A DNA stretch of 64,000 nucleotides, from the NCBI GenBank assembly GCA_025399215.1, contig MU621170.1, forward strand, positions 1 to 64,000. The letters run 5' to 3'. Below the pieces are notes generated by a model. It was not told the origin of the DNA. It did not search any database and was given only the letters and a program-made list of their open reading frames with translations. The DNA is from Globomyces pollinis-pini (taxonomy: Eukaryota > Chytridiomycota > Chytridiomycetes > Rhizophydiales > Globomycetaceae). Position 1 is the stretch's first letter. Each line of letters begins with the position of its first letter. Both the position numbers and the translations under genes were made by a program. Positions 63,987-64,000 of this stretch are shown piece by piece.

Positions 63987-64000
63987 GATTAATTTCCAAA

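Overview
The window reads as nuclear DNA of a flagellated (zoospore-forming) fungus or a close holomycotan relative. Evidence: the genes are AT-rich, tightly packed and cut by many GT-AG introns, most only 24-35 nt long, often with a CTAAC/CTAAT-like branch site. Fungal/opisthokont housekeeping genes (PEX3, HRD1, GET1, TIM21, CCC1/VIT1, PLAC8, DBP2, WIP/verprolin) sit beside genes kept only by organisms that build centrioles and cilia (CFAP47, POC1, CEP135, NEDD1). I cannot name the species. No rRNA, tRNA, transposon or CRISPR-like array was recognised.

Layout. 0.3-4.3 kb: full-length ABCB transporter (-). 4.6-10 kb: small protein (-), TIMMDC1-like inner-membrane protein (+), AFG2-type AAA ATPase (+), secreted modular cysteine-rich protein (+). 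10.1-13.1 kb: unknown small gene (-) and DBP2/DDX5 helicase (+) with one exceptionally long intron. 13.3-22.8 kb: giant ciliary CFAP47 (-). 23-25.4 kb: WIP/verprolin (+) and CaMKI-like kinase (-). 26.6-30.2 kb: trypsin-like protease (+, frameshifted), POC1 (-), unknown gene (-). 30.9-34.6 kb: three intronless bHLH paralogues (-). 35.5-44.2 kb: seven-helix membrane protein (+), mitochondrial EF-P (-), unknown Ser/Asp-rich protein (-), PLAC8 protein (-), TIM21 (+), cytochrome c1 (+). 44.4-54.7 kb: four minus-strand genes in series, CEP135, NEDD1, PEX3, HRD1. 54.9-64 kb: ER thioredoxin (+), vacuolar iron transporter (-), broken NmrA-like gene (+), secreted aspartic protease (+), CCT8 (-), GET1 (+), and two small unknown genes.

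Functional themes: centriole/axoneme assembly (CFAP47, POC1, CEP135, NEDD1); mitochondrial biogenesis and respiration (TIMMDC1-like, TIM21, CYT1, EF-P); ER quality control and tail-anchored protein insertion (HRD1, RDEL thioredoxin, GET1); secreted proteins (trypsin-like, aspartic protease, cysteine-rich modular protein); actin control (WIP). Five gene pairs are divergent with only about 195-350 bp between start codons. No obviously new multi-gene system was found. The best candidates for something undescribed are the bHLH array with a shared LLPSYKPP motif and an LxxLL-[ST] C-terminus, the one-module-per-exon cysteine-rich protein, and the seven-helix receptor-like protein. Gene ends below run from start to stop codon and include introns; splice sites were placed by eye.
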